This document shows positions 27,363 to 35,652 of a DNA stretch of 64,000 nucleotides, piece after piece. The stretch is from positions 16,388 through 80,387 of the forward strand of contig NZ_JAMXWM010000018.1 of assembly GCF_024125445.1 (NCBI RefSeq), in the 5' to 3' direction. The translations under genes were made by a program, and so were the position numbers. The notes beneath the pieces were generated by a model. It was not told the origin of the DNA. It was given only the letters and a program-made list of their open reading frames with translations, and ran no database searches. This stretch comes from Sporolactobacillus shoreicorticis (GTDB lineage: Bacteria; Bacillota; Bacilli; Bacillales; Sporolactobacillaceae). Each line of letters begins with the position of its first letter. The first letter of the stretch is position 1.

Positions 27363-27949
27363 GTACAATCCACCTCCAGCAGTGTTATAAAATTTGCGAT
27401 TAATTGATCTTTATAAACAGCGAGAACTGATCCATGTGGTGCAAACAGCCTGCGGTTCATCAAGTAGTAATGGATGAGTCCGATCCATGTATTGAACAAG
27501 AAAGGAAAGCTGAGATCCTTTATTTTTTTCTCTTTCTTCAATTGACTCATGACCTGATCCAAATGATGGGCGATTACCGATTGGATACCAATTACTGTTT
27601 GTTGTGCCTCTTTCGGCAATTGCGGCAATTCCATAATCAAATGTGTATAAAGTGATTCGTTTGCTTCAATCGCGGTTAGATATGTTTGCAGAACTTCGTT
27701 AAGAGAATGCCCCGGTACTGATGATTCATGAATTTGCGAGGTCAGCGACTGTCCCAGATTTTCAATCACTGCCAGGATTAATTTTTCCTGCGATTGAAAA
27801 TGGAGAAAAACCGTGCCGTGAGCGACTCCTGCTTCTTTGGCAACCATCTGTGTCGATGGACGTATAAAGCCATGGACTGCATAAATGTGTTCGGCGGCAG
27901 TAAGAATTTCTATGCGTGTCTGTTCTCTTTGTTGCGTTCGCTTGTTCAT
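27359..27949 (-). CDS. TetR family repressor
   Basis: A 196-residue TetR regulator. The N-terminal helix-turn-helix spans about residues 10-55 (RIEILTAAEHIYAVHGFIRPSTQMVAKEAGVAHGTVFLHFQSQEKLI), followed by an all-helical ligand domain. It is first in a four-gene operon whose genes overlap one another. Its promoter overlaps a perfect TGACT-N4-AGTCA operator, so autoregulation is likely. Confidence 0.88.
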   Translation of the reverse strand: MNKRTQQREQTRIEILTAAEHIYAVHGFIRPSTQMVAKEAGVAHGTVFLHFQSQEKLILAVIENLGQSLTSQIHESSVPGHSLNEVLQTYLTAIEANESLYTHLIMELPQLPKEAQQTVIGIQSVIAHHLDQVMSQLKKEKKIKDLSFPFLFNTWIGLIHYYLMNRRLFAPHGSVLAVYKDQLIANFITLLEVDCT

Positions 27950-27951
27950 TT

Positions 27952-28010
27952 AATGACTCCTTACTCACTGACTGTATAGTCATTATAAATCTGTTGTTTG
28001 AATTCCGCAA
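27952..28010 (-). promoter_or_regulatory. tetR-operon promoter with overlapping operator
   Basis: On the minus strand TTGCGG (28010-28005), 17 bases, TATAAT (27987-27982). The palindrome TGACT-GTAT-AGTCA (27969-27982) directly abuts the -10, and a second AGTCATT copy at 27958-27952 (minus strand) precedes the start codon. This half-site type is common for TetR repressors. Confidence 0.65.
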
Positions 28011-28031
28011 GTCACCGGTCAGCTAACGGCG

Positions 28032-28060
28032 TTGACAGCATTCTTTTGCTATGCTTCAAT
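28032..28060 (+). promoter_or_regulatory. Promoter for the yjdF-like gene
   Basis: TTGACA, 17 bases, TTCAAT. Confidence 0.45.
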
Positions 28061-28065
28061 CATGT

Positions 28066-28181
28066 TATGAGATGAAAAAACACGATCCGGTCGGTAGTCC
28101 GGATGTATCAATGATGATATCAGTATCCTTCCCTCCTCGGGATGTCCGTCATTTCATGAAACAACTGAGGAGGCACTTTCT
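28066..28181 (+). promoter_or_regulatory. yjdF-type leader, candidate riboswitch
   Basis: The leader contains a perfect hairpin, ATCCGG-TCGGTAGT-CCGGAT (about 28085-28104). An anti-ribosome-site CCTCCTC (28132-28138) is exactly complementary to GAGGAGG (28167-28173) eight bases before the start codon. yjdF-family genes are known to be preceded by the yjdF motif, a riboswitch for azaaromatic compounds. The sequence is consistent with that class, but a covariance search is needed. Confidence 0.6.
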
Positions 28182-28601
28182 ATGAAATTAACGGTGTATT
28201 TCGATGAACAGTATTGGGTCGGTGTTGTTGAAGCAGAAAAAAAGGGACAGATGGTGATCGCGCGGCATGTGTTCGGACCTGAACCGAGCAATCCCGATGT
28301 CTTATCTTTTGTTCTTCGTGATTTGGATCAACTGATTGATCAAAGTCTATCTATGCCTTCGGCGAAGAGAACAAGACGCCCGCGCAAACGGATCAATGCG
28401 AAACGATTAAGACGGATGGCTGAAAAAGAGTCACGGAGTTCAGGGATCGGGACAAAAGCGCAAAAAGCGTTGAAAGAAGCATTTGAACAAAAAAAGAAAA
28501 TAAATCACGCGCACAAAAGGGAAGAAAGAGAGATTTTAAAGAAACAGGAATATCAGCTGAGAAAAAAGAAAGCCAGGCTGAGGCATCGCGGGAAAGCCTG
28601 A
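28182..28601 (+). CDS. YjdF family protein (DUF2992)
   Basis: A 139-residue protein. The N-terminal ~65 residues are a conserved YjdF domain (MKLTVYFDEQYWVGVVEAE, ARHVFGPEPSNPDVLSFV). A long Arg/Lys-rich helical tail with REEREILKKQEYQLRKKKAR follows. Function is unknown. Family members are controlled by a riboswitch for aromatic heterocycles, suggesting a role in coping with such toxins. GAGGAGG, eight bases before the ATG, is the probable target of the leader. Confidence 0.83.
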   Translation: MKLTVYFDEQYWVGVVEAEKKGQMVIARHVFGPEPSNPDVLSFVLRDLDQLIDQSLSMPSAKRTRRPRKRINAKRLRRMAEKESRSSGIGTKAQKALKEAFEQKKKINHAHKREEREILKKQEYQLRKKKARLRHRGKA

Positions 28602-28622
28602 TTCCTCCAATAAACAAGAAAA

Positions 28623-28660
28623 GCGGAGAGAAAAGTTCAACTTTTCTCTCCGCGTATTCT
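28623..28660. terminator. Bidirectional terminator
   Basis: GCGGAGAGAAAAG pairs perfectly with CTTTTCTCTCCGC. It lies between convergent yjdF-like and permease genes, with a T-rich sequence on the right. Confidence 0.85.
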
Positions 28661-28677
28661 TTTTGAACGTCTGCTTC

Positions 28678-30018
28678 TTATTCAGATTTTGCGGCACTTG
28701 CTTCAGCGACCATTTGTTTTGAGAGATCCGTTGATTCACGTTCTGTTTGATTCCGGCCGACATTAAAGACAAAATTTAAAAGAAGCGCAGTAAGACTGCC
28801 GGCAACGATTCCGTTATTGGTAAGAATCTGTACAAGACTCGGCAGCTTGGCAAACAGCGCCGGCTGAACGGTAACACCGAGACCGACACCAATGGAACAA
28901 GCAACGATCAAGAGATTGTCCTGTTGTGCGAAATCCACTTTACCAAGCATACGAACGCCGGAAGCGATCACCATGCCGAACATGGCCAGCGTCGCGCCGC
29001 CGATAACCGCATTGGGAATGAGAACGGTCAGCGCTCCGATCTTTGGAATCAAACCAAGGACGATTAAAGAGAATCCGCATACGATCGCGACTTTACGCGT
29101 TTTGACACCGGTCATCTGAACGAGACCGACGTTCTGCGAAAAGGTCGTGTACGGAAAAGCGTTGAAAAGGCCGCCGACGAGAATCGCCAACCCTTCCGCG
29201 CGATAGCCGTGTTCCATCGATTTTTCATCGATCGGCTGTTTGATGATATCACTGAGGGCCATATAGACACCGGTGGTTTCGATTAAGCTGACCATGCCGA
29301 CGATCGACATCGCAATAATCGCGTCGAAATGAAAAGTCGGTGCTCCGAAGCTGAATGGTTTGATCATACTGAACCAGCCCGCATCCGCGACCGAGGAAAA
29401 ATGAACCATACCCATCAATGCCGCAGCAATCGTACCGATGACAATGCTGAGCAGGATCGAAATCGTGCGCAAAAATCCTTTGAAAAAGCGATTCATGATG
29501 ATGATCAGGACGAGTACGCCGAAGCCGAGAATCAAATTCTGCGGACTGCCGAAGTCTTTCGCGCCGACACCACCGCCTAAATTATTGACGGCGACTGGAA
29601 TCAGCGTCAGCCCGATAATCATAACCACCGTGCCGACAACCACCGGAGGAAAGAATCGGACGATTTTACCGAAGAAAGTCGACAGAACGAGAACGACCAG
29701 ACCGGAAACGAGAATGGCGCCGCAGATACCGGGCATCCCATACGACTTGCCAATAATAATCATTGGCGAAACTGCTGTGAAGGTACAGCCCATAACGATG
29801 GGCAAGCCAATACCGAAAAAACGGTTTTTCCAAGCTTGCAGCAATGTCGCGAGACCGCAGGCGGCTAAATCAATCGAGATGAGCAGCGCCAGTTCCGCAC
29901 CACTCAGACCGACCGCACCGCCGACAATCAGCGGCACAATCACGGCGCCGCCGTACATCGCCAGCATATGCTGGATGCCTAAGGATAGAATTTTCCCCGG
30001 CTTTTGTGTTGCATCCAT
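28678..30018 (-). CDS. NCS2 family purine (xanthine/urate-type) permease
   Basis: A 446-residue NCS2 transporter with about 14 helices. It shows LGIQHMLAMYGGAVIVPLIVGGA near the N-terminus, a GLPIVMGCTFTAVSP half-helix, SLIETTGVYMALSD and the NCS2 signature NAFPYTTFSQNVGLVQMTGVKTR. These residues favour xanthine/urate carriers (PbuX, PucJ/PucK) over uracil carriers. No uricase or xanthine dehydrogenase gene is in the window, so the substrate is left open. AGGAG lies eight bases before the ATG at 30018. Confidence 0.87.
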   Translation of the reverse strand: MDATQKPGKILSLGIQHMLAMYGGAVIVPLIVGGAVGLSGAELALLISIDLAACGLATLLQAWKNRFFGIGLPIVMGCTFTAVSPMIIIGKSYGMPGICGAILVSGLVVLVLSTFFGKIVRFFPPVVVGTVVMIIGLTLIPVAVNNLGGGVGAKDFGSPQNLILGFGVLVLIIIMNRFFKGFLRTISILLSIVIGTIAAALMGMVHFSSVADAGWFSMIKPFSFGAPTFHFDAIIAMSIVGMVSLIETTGVYMALSDIIKQPIDEKSMEHGYRAEGLAILVGGLFNAFPYTTFSQNVGLVQMTGVKTRKVAIVCGFSLIVLGLIPKIGALTVLIPNAVIGGATLAMFGMVIASGVRMLGKVDFAQQDNLLIVACSIGVGLGVTVQPALFAKLPSLVQILTNNGIVAGSLTALLLNFVFNVGRNQTERESTDLSKQMVAEASAAKSE

Positions 30019-30360
30019 GAAACACACTCCTGTTCAATTAAATTTGAGAATAAGAAAAATGATAGCTCAGCCTTCTTTTTTATGAGAAGTAATACTTCAA
30101 ATTTTATAATAAATTGACAAAAACTGCGATACTGTGTTCGATCATCTTTCAAATTTTCTGGCTTAAAGTGCAATTGGTGGAGAAACAAGGAAGGTGGCCG
30201 GTATCACTCGTCTTACTGGAGCGGTTCGTTTTTCCGTAAATTAGAAATCCTGAAGAAATCCGGATTTGTAAAACAATCAATACTATTTAAGACGCAATCA
30301 TTTCCTTTTTAAAATCATGATATAATAAAAACGGATTGAATAGAACGGGGGACGATTTCA
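30019..30360. promoter_or_regulatory. Divergent intergenic region between permease and manA
   Basis: This 342-base region holds the manA promoter: an extended -10 TGATATAAT (TATAAT at 30321-30326) with a weak -35. No other gene is visible. I looked for a purine riboswitch on the minus strand in front of the permease and did not find one. AAATCC...GGATTT (about 30246-30270) is a small hairpin. Confidence 0.45.
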
Positions 30361-31320
30361 ATGACGGATAAATTACCGCTTTTTCTAGAACCGGCGCTTC
30401 ACGATAAAATATGGGGTGGCACGCGGCTGCGCGACTTGTTCGGCTATAAGATCCCGAGTGAGACGACGGGAGAATGCTGGGGCATCTCGGCGCATCCGAA
30501 TGGCCCGGCTGTCATTAAAAACGGGCCGCTCGCCGGTAAAACGCTGGCCGACGCATGGTCAGAGCATCGAGAATTGTTCGACAGCTATGCCGGAGATGAT
30601 TTTCCGCTGCTGACTAAAATTCTTGATGCGCGTACGGATCTTTCCGTGCAGGTTCATCCGGACGATGCCTATGCGCAGGCTAAAGAGCATGTGCCGTTCG
30701 GCAAGACGGAATGCTGGTACATTATTGACTGTGACGCGGATGCGGAAATTGTGTACGGACATACGGCGCACTCGCGGGAGGAATTTCGTAAGGCTGTTGC
30801 CGAGAAAAAATGGGACAGCCTGCTGCGCCGTATAAAGGTAAAACCCGGAGACTTTTTCTATGTGCCAAGTGGGACGATTCACGCAATTTGCGGCGGCTGC
30901 CTGATCCTTGAGACACAACAAAGTTCGGATACAACTTATCGCGTCTATGACTATGACCGGCCGGGAGCGGACGGAAAACCGCGCGAACTTCATATTCAAC
31001 AGTCAATTGATGTCGCGAACTGTCCACATGTCGATCCTGAGCTGACCTATCATGTGCACCAGGAAGCCGAGGCGAAATTCACCGAATTGCTGCGTGAGCA
31101 CTTGTTTACCGTTTCTCACTGGGAGGTACGCGGCCGCACGAACCCGATTCAGAAAAACTGGCCGTTTCTGCTCATCAGTGTTTTGAATGGTGAGGGCAAA
31201 CTTCAGATCGAGGATACGGCGTATGAGTTAAAGAAAGGCGATCATCTTGTTGTGCCTTCTTCTGTTGAAACGCTGCAGATCATTGGTCACACAGACTTGA
31301 TTGTGTCCAATCCGGTATAA
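30361..31320 (+). CDS. manA: Mannose-6-phosphate isomerase, class I
   Basis: A 319-residue type I phosphomannose isomerase of the short Firmicute form. Zinc ligands are in SVQVHPDD (about 97), KTECWYII (Glu), and VPSGTIHAI (His about 174). The N-terminal PLFLEPALHDKIWGG and GECWGISAHPNG motifs are typical. It interconverts mannose-6-phosphate and fructose-6-phosphate. It is followed with no gap by a small gene (TAA-ATG). Confidence 0.92.
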   Translation: MTDKLPLFLEPALHDKIWGGTRLRDLFGYKIPSETTGECWGISAHPNGPAVIKNGPLAGKTLADAWSEHRELFDSYAGDDFPLLTKILDARTDLSVQVHPDDAYAQAKEHVPFGKTECWYIIDCDADAEIVYGHTAHSREEFRKAVAEKKWDSLLRRIKVKPGDFFYVPSGTIHAICGGCLILETQQSSDTTYRVYDYDRPGADGKPRELHIQQSIDVANCPHVDPELTYHVHQEAEAKFTELLREHLFTVSHWEVRGRTNPIQKNWPFLLISVLNGEGKLQIEDTAYELKKGDHLVVPSSVETLQIIGHTDLIVSNPV

Positions 31321-31728
31321 ATGAGCGGCAGAAGAAAAAATCCGGCGATCATGGTAATCGGAGCGCATCAATCTGTTCGGGGCCTTCACGCAAAACATAA
31401 AAAGCAGTTGCTGATCAGTCGCAAAAAGAAAGGAAACACAATCGTTTTTTTCCTTGAAAACAACGGTGTTGAATTTAGAAATAATGAATGGTCAATCGTT
31501 AAACGGAGCATCACGCGCTGCAGTTTAATTCTGCTTCTTCAGGATGCGGCTGTTGGTGTCGCTTTACAGGCGGCCGCGATTGCGAAAACACACAATGTGA
31601 ACGTAATCATTGATCCGGAACCGATGCTTACATTGATGGAAAAGATTAGACGGGCCGCCGAGCAGATCAAATATGTCGATCGGAAAAAGCACACTGCCGC
31701 TAAAAAATGGCGCAAACGGCATATATAA
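31321..31728 (+). CDS. Small protein resembling an internal piece of PfkB/ribokinase
   Basis: A 135-residue basic protein that starts at the base after the manA stop codon, so it is probably translated by coupling. Residues ~64-100 (ITRCSLILLL, then a helix, then AKTHNVNVIIDPEP) look like the central beta-alpha-beta of ribokinases, where the usual text is LLQLEIP...AK..GV.VILNPAP. The substrate-binding N-terminus, the GxGD catalytic motif and the ATP site are absent, so kinase activity is not expected. It may be a gene remnant or a scaffold of unknown role. The similarity is from memory and weak. Confidence 0.55.
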   Translation: MSGRRKNPAIMVIGAHQSVRGLHAKHKKQLLISRKKKGNTIVFFLENNGVEFRNNEWSIVKRSITRCSLILLLQDAAVGVALQAAAIAKTHNVNVIIDPEPMLTLMEKIRRAAEQIKYVDRKKHTAAKKWRKRHI

Positions 31729-31763
31729 AAACGGGAGTGGGGATTGTTCCCCGCTCCCGTTTA
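31729..31763. terminator. Strong terminator
   Basis: ACGGGAGTGGGGA pairs perfectly with TCCCCGCTCCCGT. It is flanked by A4 on the left and TTTA on the right and lies between convergent genes. Confidence 0.85.
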
Positions 31764-31774
31764 CCATTATGCAG

Positions 31775-32638
31775 TTATTTTTTCTTCAGAAAATCATAAA
31801 TGGTCGCAAAATCGTAGTCGCCCTTGCCTTGTTGCTGGCATAAGCCGTACATTGCTTTTACTGAGTTCGACAGCGGAAGGGCAAAGCCGTGCTTATATGC
31901 TTCCTCAGAAGCGAGTTCCATATCTTTGTAGATACTGTTCACTTTAAAATCCGCATTCTCAAAGTCTTCCTTCATGAGTTTGCTCTCTTTGAAATGAAGA
32001 ATCGGCGCGGCGGTGGGTCCGGCAAACAGCGATTTGATCACATCGGCTTTGTCCAACCCGAGGCTTTCACCGAAAGCAAGCGCCTCTGAAAAAGCGGCGA
32101 CGGTCTGTCCAAGCATCAGGTTATTGACCAGCTTCATCGCCGTCCCTGCTCCATTTTGCCCTTTATGATGGATTTCTTTTCCCATGATGCTGAGCAGTGG
32201 ACGCGCATCTTCCAAATCTCGGGATTCGCCGCCGACGAAGAAGATCAATTCGCCCTTTTCAGCGGGTCCCGTTGAACCCGCGACCGGTGCATCCAAAAAC
32301 CGAAAACCATCATGTTTTGCATCGTTAGCCAATTTTACTGATTGAGTTGGGCTGATCGTGCTGCTGTCAATCCAGAGTGCGCCTTGTTTCATACCGGCAA
32401 GCAATCCGTTGTTGCCATAAGCGACCGCGTCTACCGCTTGAGGATCCGCGAGCATTGTAAAGACGATATTGGCGCGTGCTCCGACGTCTTTAGGTGAATC
32501 CGCCGACAGCGCGCCTTTTTTAATCAGCGCGGCAGTTTTCGATTGGGTACGATTGTAAACGATCAATTCATGCCCCGCATCAAGCAACCGGCCGGACATG
32601 CGGCTGCCCATAATGCCGATTCCAATAAATCCAATCAT
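31775..32638 (-). CDS. 3-hydroxyisobutyrate dehydrogenase family oxidoreductase
   Basis: A 287-residue beta-hydroxyacid dehydrogenase. It has the N-terminal NAD(P) motif GFIGIGIMGSRM, an Arg in NRTQSK that favours NADP, substrate motif DAPVAGSTGPAEKGEL (about 117-132) and the catalytic Lys in GAGTAMKLVNNLML (about 167). Possible substrates include tartronate semialdehyde, which would fit glyoxylate disposal from allantoin breakdown, or succinic semialdehyde. The gene is unlinked to the puc block, so this is a guess. AAGGAGAG lies eight bases before the ATG. Confidence 0.85.
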   Translation of the reverse strand: MIGFIGIGIMGSRMSGRLLDAGHELIVYNRTQSKTAALIKKGALSADSPKDVGARANIVFTMLADPQAVDAVAYGNNGLLAGMKQGALWIDSSTISPTQSVKLANDAKHDGFRFLDAPVAGSTGPAEKGELIFFVGGESRDLEDARPLLSIMGKEIHHKGQNGAGTAMKLVNNLMLGQTVAAFSEALAFGESLGLDKADVIKSLFAGPTAAPILHFKESKLMKEDFENADFKVNSIYKDMELASEEAYKHGFALPLSNSVKAMYGLCQQQGKGDYDFATIYDFLKKK

Positions 32639-32871
32639 CGTTCATCTCTCCTTGTTTGCTGCTTATTGAATCAAAAATAATGAAATACAAAGGTTCAAAG
32701 AAGGTCTCATGTTGCGTATGTTGTTCAGCCAAATCTTCTTGACAGTTTGTTAGATGGTATTCTCTACAGTCAGAATAGCACAAAAGTCCGTAAATACACA
32801 TCGACTTGCTTCGAGTGCAAACGATCATGATATAATGTAAAGCATGAATGTTTGGATACGGGGGTTTTCAT

Positions 32872-33777
32872 TTGATTGAACTTATTGCTACGGCCGAATC
32901 ATTGGAACAAGCTGAAGCGCTTATTAACGCCGGGGCGGACAGGCTCTATGTCGGCGGCCATCCATTTGGTCTGCGCCTTCCAAAACCGCTCAATTTAGAA
33001 AGCATCGGTCAGATCGCCGACTTGGCGCATCGTCATGGAAAGAAAATCACGGTCGCTTGCAACGCGCTGATGCATAACGAACAGATTCATAAATTGGCAC
33101 CGTACTTGTCTCAACTTGGAAAATTCGCCGTGGATACGGTTTCGATTGGAGATCCGGGCGCCATTTTTATTTTGAGGGAATTGGGCCTCCCATTGCCTTT
33201 TATTTATGATGCCGGGACCTTGGTGACTTCGGCGGAACAGATCGCTTTCTGGATCAGCCAGGGCGCCTCTGGCGCAATTTCCGCCCGTGAACTGACCTTG
33301 AAAGAATTAATCGCGATGCAGAAAAAGTTGGATCGCCCCATCGAGGTTCAGGTATACGGGCCGACGTGCATTCATCAATCCGGACGTCCGCTTCTAAAGA
33401 ATTATTTTAACTACACCGGCGAAGTGCCGAAGAACGATCAGACACTGTATTTGCGCGATCCGAAAAATTCGGATAGCCACTATCCTATTTTTGAAGATAC
33501 AGATGGGACGCATATCTTTTCAACGGATGATTTATCACTGATGGGACAGCTGAAATTAATGTATGAGAACGGATTGACTAAATGGAAGCTTGACGGCGTG
33601 CTGCTCCATGGCGGCCGCTTTGTTCAAATCACGGCACTTTTTGATGAAGCAAGACGGGCAATTGAATCCGGCGCGTTTGTACCGGAGAGCTTTTGCAATC
33701 GTTTAGTTAAGCTGCAGCCTGCGTATCGGCCGCTAAGTACCGGTTTTTACCTGAAAAATCCGGAAGATGTTCATTAA
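32872..33777 (+). CDS. U32 family protein, YrrN/TrhP1-like
   Basis: A 301-residue U32 'peptidase' family protein: ELIATAESLEQAEALINAGADRLYVGG at the N-terminus, then VYGPTCIHQSGRPLLKNYF around residue 160. B. subtilis YrrN and YrrO (TrhP1/TrhP2) make 5-hydroxyuridine at tRNA position 34. The TTG at 32872, with CGGGGG upstream, fits the conserved N-terminus better than the ATG at 32848. An extended -10 (TGATATAAT, TATAAT at 32831-32836) lies just upstream. The second U32 gene follows after a 331-base gap. Confidence 0.83.
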   Translation: MIELIATAESLEQAEALINAGADRLYVGGHPFGLRLPKPLNLESIGQIADLAHRHGKKITVACNALMHNEQIHKLAPYLSQLGKFAVDTVSIGDPGAIFILRELGLPLPFIYDAGTLVTSAEQIAFWISQGASGAISARELTLKELIAMQKKLDRPIEVQVYGPTCIHQSGRPLLKNYFNYTGEVPKNDQTLYLRDPKNSDSHYPIFEDTDGTHIFSTDDLSLMGQLKLMYENGLTKWKLDGVLLHGGRFVQITALFDEARRAIESGAFVPESFCNRLVKLQPAYRPLSTGFYLKNPEDVH

Positions 33778-34108
33778 TTGAAGGTTTCTTAAGTGATTAA
33801 AAGGATAAGAAAAGCTACGGCTCCGCCGATTTCAAGAATTTGGCCTTGCCAAGTTTTTCGAACAAGTTAAAAAAGTATATGAGATTTTACAGTAAAGCAA
33901 AAAGTCGTGGAATAAACATGCAGATGTGAGACTGTTGCGGGAATGCAGGCCAGAGGAGCCCTCCCTCGCAGGCATTTGCTTGTTTGAAGAGGCTTCCGGA
34001 CTGCCCGCGAGCGCACCAGTTGGTTGCGAGCAACCGGAGCGTATTCAAAGCCAGGTGTTTCTTACCCGGTTTTTCTTAAGATTATCGCATGCAAGAAGGA
34101 GAACAATG
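33778..34108 (+). other. Interval between the two U32 genes
   Basis: A 331-base interval. An open frame from 33926 runs into the second U32 gene but lacks a ribosome site and family similarity. GGTTGC-GA-GCAACC (about 34022-34035) and other GC-rich short stems are visible. A non-coding leader is possible; nothing specific is recognised. Confidence 0.4.
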
Positions 34109-35338
34109 ATGAAGAAGATTGAAAGAAAGCCCGAAGTACTTGCACCGGCGGGCAATTTAGAAAAGCTGAAAATAGCGATTCGTTACGGTGCGGATGCGGT
34201 CTACATTGGTGGGCAAGCGTTCGGGCTGCGTTCACGTGCCGGTAACTTTTCCTATGAAGAGATGTCCGAAGGCGTTACTTTTGCTCATGAACATGGCTCG
34301 AAGGTTTTTGTTGCGGCAAACATGGTAACGCACGAAGGCGACAGTAACGGAGCAGACGTATTTTTTAAAACGCTGCAATCCATTGGCGTGGATGCGGTCA
34401 TTATTTCCGACCCGGCGCTGATTGTTGTCTGTTTCAACGCCGCACCGGGACTGCCGATCCACTTGTCGACACAAGCCTCGGCAACGAACTACAAGACGCT
34501 TGAATTTTGGAAAGGCATCGGACTTGAACGTGTGGTGCTTGCGCGGGAAGTCGGGATTGAAGAAATCCGTGAAATGCGCCGCCATACGGATATCGAAATC
34601 GAGGCTTTTGTTCATGGAGCAATGTGTATTGCCTATTCCGGACGCTGCACACTTTCCAATCATATGGTGAATCGCGACGCAAATCGCGGCGGCTGCGCAC
34701 AGTCGTGCCGCTGGAAATATGACCTGTTCGATATGGACAACGGTGAACCGAACAGCCATTTGTGCGAAGACGAACCCTTTTCGATGAGCGCGGTTGATCT
34801 GTCCATGCTTCATCACCTGCCTGAGATGATTGACGCAGGCGTGAACAGTCTGAAAATCGAGGGACGAATGAAATCGATCCACTATGTATCGACGGTAGCC
34901 AATGTCTATCGCAATGTGGTTGATGCTTACTGCAGTGATCCGGAGCATTTTGTCTTTAATCCGGCATGGGATGAGGAAATTTGGAAGGTTGCCCAGCGCG
35001 ACCTGTCGACCGGGTTCTATTATGGCGTACCGACCGAGAAGGAACAGCTCTTCGGTAGGGCGCGTAAAATACCGAAATACACATTTGCGGCCCAGGTTTT
35101 GGATTACGATCCGAATACGAAGATCGCGACATTGGAGCAGCGCAACAATTTCGGTGTCGGTGAGGAAGTTGAATTTTACGGACCCGGATTTGTCCATTTC
35201 AAACAGACAGTACGTGATCTGCGGAACGAGGACGGCGAACCGATTGATCGTGCGCCTAATCCGATGATGACCGTGACGATGACCATCGATGCGCCGGTTG
35301 AACCCTATTTTTTGATGCGAAAAAAAGCAGATGTTTAA
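34109..35338 (+). CDS. U32 family protein, YrrO/TrhP2-like
   Basis: A 409-residue U32 protein. It has PEVLAPAGNLEKLKIAIRYGADAVYIGG at the N-terminus and the U32 signature region FVHGAMCIAYSGRCTLSNHM...GGCAQSCRWKYDL (about residues 168-205), whose cysteines are thought to hold an iron-sulfur cluster in TrhP-type tRNA hydroxylases. The C-terminal beta domain runs from about 330. AAGGAG (34096-34101) is best spaced to the second of two adjacent ATGs (34109). Probably works with the upstream paralogue in tRNA wobble uridine hydroxylation. Confidence 0.87.
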   Translation: MKKIERKPEVLAPAGNLEKLKIAIRYGADAVYIGGQAFGLRSRAGNFSYEEMSEGVTFAHEHGSKVFVAANMVTHEGDSNGADVFFKTLQSIGVDAVIISDPALIVVCFNAAPGLPIHLSTQASATNYKTLEFWKGIGLERVVLAREVGIEEIREMRRHTDIEIEAFVHGAMCIAYSGRCTLSNHMVNRDANRGGCAQSCRWKYDLFDMDNGEPNSHLCEDEPFSMSAVDLSMLHHLPEMIDAGVNSLKIEGRMKSIHYVSTVANVYRNVVDAYCSDPEHFVFNPAWDEEIWKVAQRDLSTGFYYGVPTEKEQLFGRARKIPKYTFAAQVLDYDPNTKIATLEQRNNFGVGEEVEFYGPGFVHFKQTVRDLRNEDGEPIDRAPNPMMTVTMTIDAPVEPYFLMRKKADV

Positions 35339-35346
35339 TCCCCTTC

Positions 35347-35383
35347 ATCCTTTACCTGTTGCCAAATAGGTGAAGGATTTTTG
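35347..35383 (+). terminator. Intrinsic terminator
   Basis: ATCCTTTACCT pairs with AGGTGAAGGAT and is followed by T5. Confidence 0.8.
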
Positions 35384-35571
35384 TTGTGAAATAAATGTAT
35401 GCGCTGACATAGGCTGATTTTAATTTATCTGCTGTGAAGTAAATTTTTGATCATTTCGTACACCGCTCTGCCCTGATCATTCAATGGTCTAACAGCCACC
35501 AAGCCAACAGGGACGGGGGGTTTCGGACAGGTACCCCCTTGAATTTTCCGAAAAAAAAGACTACGCTTGAA

Positions 35572-35598
35572 TTAGCAGTCGATCAATTCGAGTGCTAA
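35572..35598 (+). promoter_or_regulatory. CIRCE-like element (HrcA operator)
   Basis: TTAGCAGTC-N9-GAGTGCTAA. The CIRCE consensus is TTAGCACTC-N9-GAGTGCTAA, so 17 of 18 arm positions match and the spacer is exactly nine. It lies 55 bases before the glycosyltransferase start codon. In Firmicutes CIRCE normally precedes hrcA-grpE-dnaK and groESL, not glycosyltransferases. The surrounding 314-base gap also carries a GGGGGGT...ACCCCC hairpin (about 35515-35548). Confidence 0.8.
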
Positions 35599-35652
35599 TC
35601 TACCTTTCCTGTATCGCTGGTGAAGATCAAATTAAAGGAGTGCGGTTTCGAT

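Noticed and set aside
29438..30085. 215-residue open frame antisense to the purine permease
   Set aside because: Composition (Pro/Thr/Ile-rich) is that of a reversed membrane-protein gene, and the permease is clearly real.
33926..34108. 60-residue N-terminal extension of the second U32 protein
   Set aside because: No ribosome site at its start. The conserved domain starts after AAGGAG and ATG at 34109.
34232..35197. 321-residue open frame antisense to the U32 gene
   Set aside because: A shadow of a well-conserved gene, with no ribosome site and no family likeness.
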